From NCBI GenBank assembly GCA_021613535.1, contig CP075495.1:11098001-11162000 (forward strand): a stretch of DNA of 64,000 bases, given 5' to 3'. The translations under genes and the position numbers were made by a program. Source of the stretch: Adineta vaga. Its lineage: Eukaryota; Rotifera. The notes under the pieces are model-generated. The model was given only the letters and a program-made list of their open reading frames with translations. It was not told the DNA's origin and made no database searches. Below are positions 62,990-64,000 of the stretch, in pieces (positions within the stretch are counted from its first letter, which is position 1; each line of letters begins with the position of its first letter).

Positions 62990-64000
62990 CCTATATGATG
63001 ACAATAATGACAAGAATGCTAATTGATTATACATGTACGATGGGGAAATAGTTCAACGATTCTTTCTGATATATATCACAGCATATATGCAACAAATTGA
63101 CCATCAAGGATAGTTTACTGTGATGTGTAAAACATCTGTCATTTTACTTTTACTCAAGGTCAACAATGCCATTGACCGATTGATTTCTTTAACAGTAGAG
63201 AAAAAAAAAAGTTCATGTGAACTTACTTAGTGCTGGTGGAAGAAACATGGTAATAAAGTTTCGTTGTCAATAAAACAAGATAAAAAAAGAAAGAAGTCGT
63301 TTGGACGAAAGTTGTTGTGTTAGCTATCACTCTCTAAGTCGTTGTCGTCGATAATGATAATGACAGCGGTTGAAAGTCTGTTTGACGTTGTAGGACAGGG
63401 AGAGAGAGAGAGAGAACAGAGATTCTTGACGACAGCGAAGAGAAAAAGAAGAGAAAAAAAATGCCGGCCAGCGATGAGATGTACGAGAGCGCGAACACAC
63501 ATATACGCCCAGTCAGACAGCAGATAATTTTACAATAGAGTTACACTCATTTTTCTCCTTTTTTCCTTCTTCTACGCATTAACTCGAGAGATGATTAGAA
63601 GCAGAAACGAATAGAGAAAAAACGGCGCAGCAGGGAAAGAAACTTTTTTCCTTCTGCTGCTATTTTTTTCCTTCTCTGTACGATGATAAAAAGAAGAACA
63701 ATCTAAATGATTCATCCAATAATCTCGTTCTTGATTCAATGTCTAGTCTAGATTTGCCTGTTTCGATTAATAATATATGTGAGCAGTCACATCTGTTTGT
63801 GTTCAATCACTCTCTTGGATCTTTTTGTAAATAGAAAATCATCAGTTTATATTGAACAATGACAACGATATAAGACAACAACAAAAAATCCTATTAACAT
63901 TACTACAAAAAAAGACAACAACAGAAGACTTTTATGTCTTTTTCTCCTTTCCGTTTTGCTTATTCATTGACGTTTCTCATTTGCTTGTTTTACTAGAAGA
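62990..64000. other. Upstream region of calsyntenin-like gene, with GA tract
   Basis: A possible 5' exon ends at a GTAAGT donor near 63230 (frame LYYHVSSTSTK fits phase 2 but has no ATG). A (GA)n tract lies at 63399-63414. No other gene recognised to the window edge. Confidence 0.45.

Overview
The window is AT-rich DNA from an animal. Genes are split by many short introns (about 50-70 nt, GT...AG, T-rich acceptors). Gene content is metazoan: PDE4, CDK8, HYOU1, TKS, calsyntenin-like and Unc13-like genes. Small genes, a low-GC genome and several orphan rhodopsin-like GPCRs fit a rotifer, most likely a bdelloid. That assignment is inference; no rRNA or mitochondrial marker is present.

Layout. 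Positions 1-8709 hold three minus-strand genes close together: an Unc13D/BAIAP3-type C2-MUN protein (cut by the left edge), the tRNA dimethylallyltransferase TRIT1, and CDK8 with a polyQ tail. After 3.7 kb without recognisable genes comes an intronless GPCR (+, 12511-13428), then an atypical papain-fold peptidase (-, 14624-15751) and the ER chaperone HYOU1 (-, 17146-20634). Positions 20.6-25.5 kb are an accessory stretch. It has a palindromic MITE-like element (21799-22137), a GC-rich purine-biased island between diverged direct repeats, and a decayed exon pair. A five-exon peptide-type GPCR follows (+, 25483-27000). Then come convergent or co-oriented minus-strand genes: THOC6, an alpha/beta hydrolase with a membrane-hairpin insertion, and the phosphoinositide phosphatase SAC1. 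A second intronless GPCR (-, 33577-34602) has a reverse-transcriptase relic just beyond its 3' end. A TKS-like PX-SH3x3 scaffold follows (-, 35929-37964).

From 38.8 to 56.7 kb a single gene, PDE4 (cAMP phosphodiesterase, dunce type), fills the window. Its conserved UCR1-UCR2-catalytic core is 38814-44083. At least eight candidate alternative first exons lie further 5'. Each ends in splice phase 2, matching the common acceptors at 44083 and 41223, so the gene appears to use a multi-promoter long/short isoform layout like vertebrate PDE4 genes. The right end has a two-exon hypothetical gene, a small secreted antistasin-like cysteine-rich protein, and a short calsyntenin-like protein with a transmembrane segment and two tryptophan-acidic motifs but no visible ectodomain.

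How the genes relate: these are mostly independent housekeeping and signalling genes and nothing suggests an operon. Signalling themes recur (three GPCRs, PDE4, an exocytic Unc13-like factor, a calsyntenin-like tail, SAC1, TKS). The most notable items are the PDE4 promoter array, the headless calsyntenin, and the mobile-element cluster at 21.8-23.1 kb.
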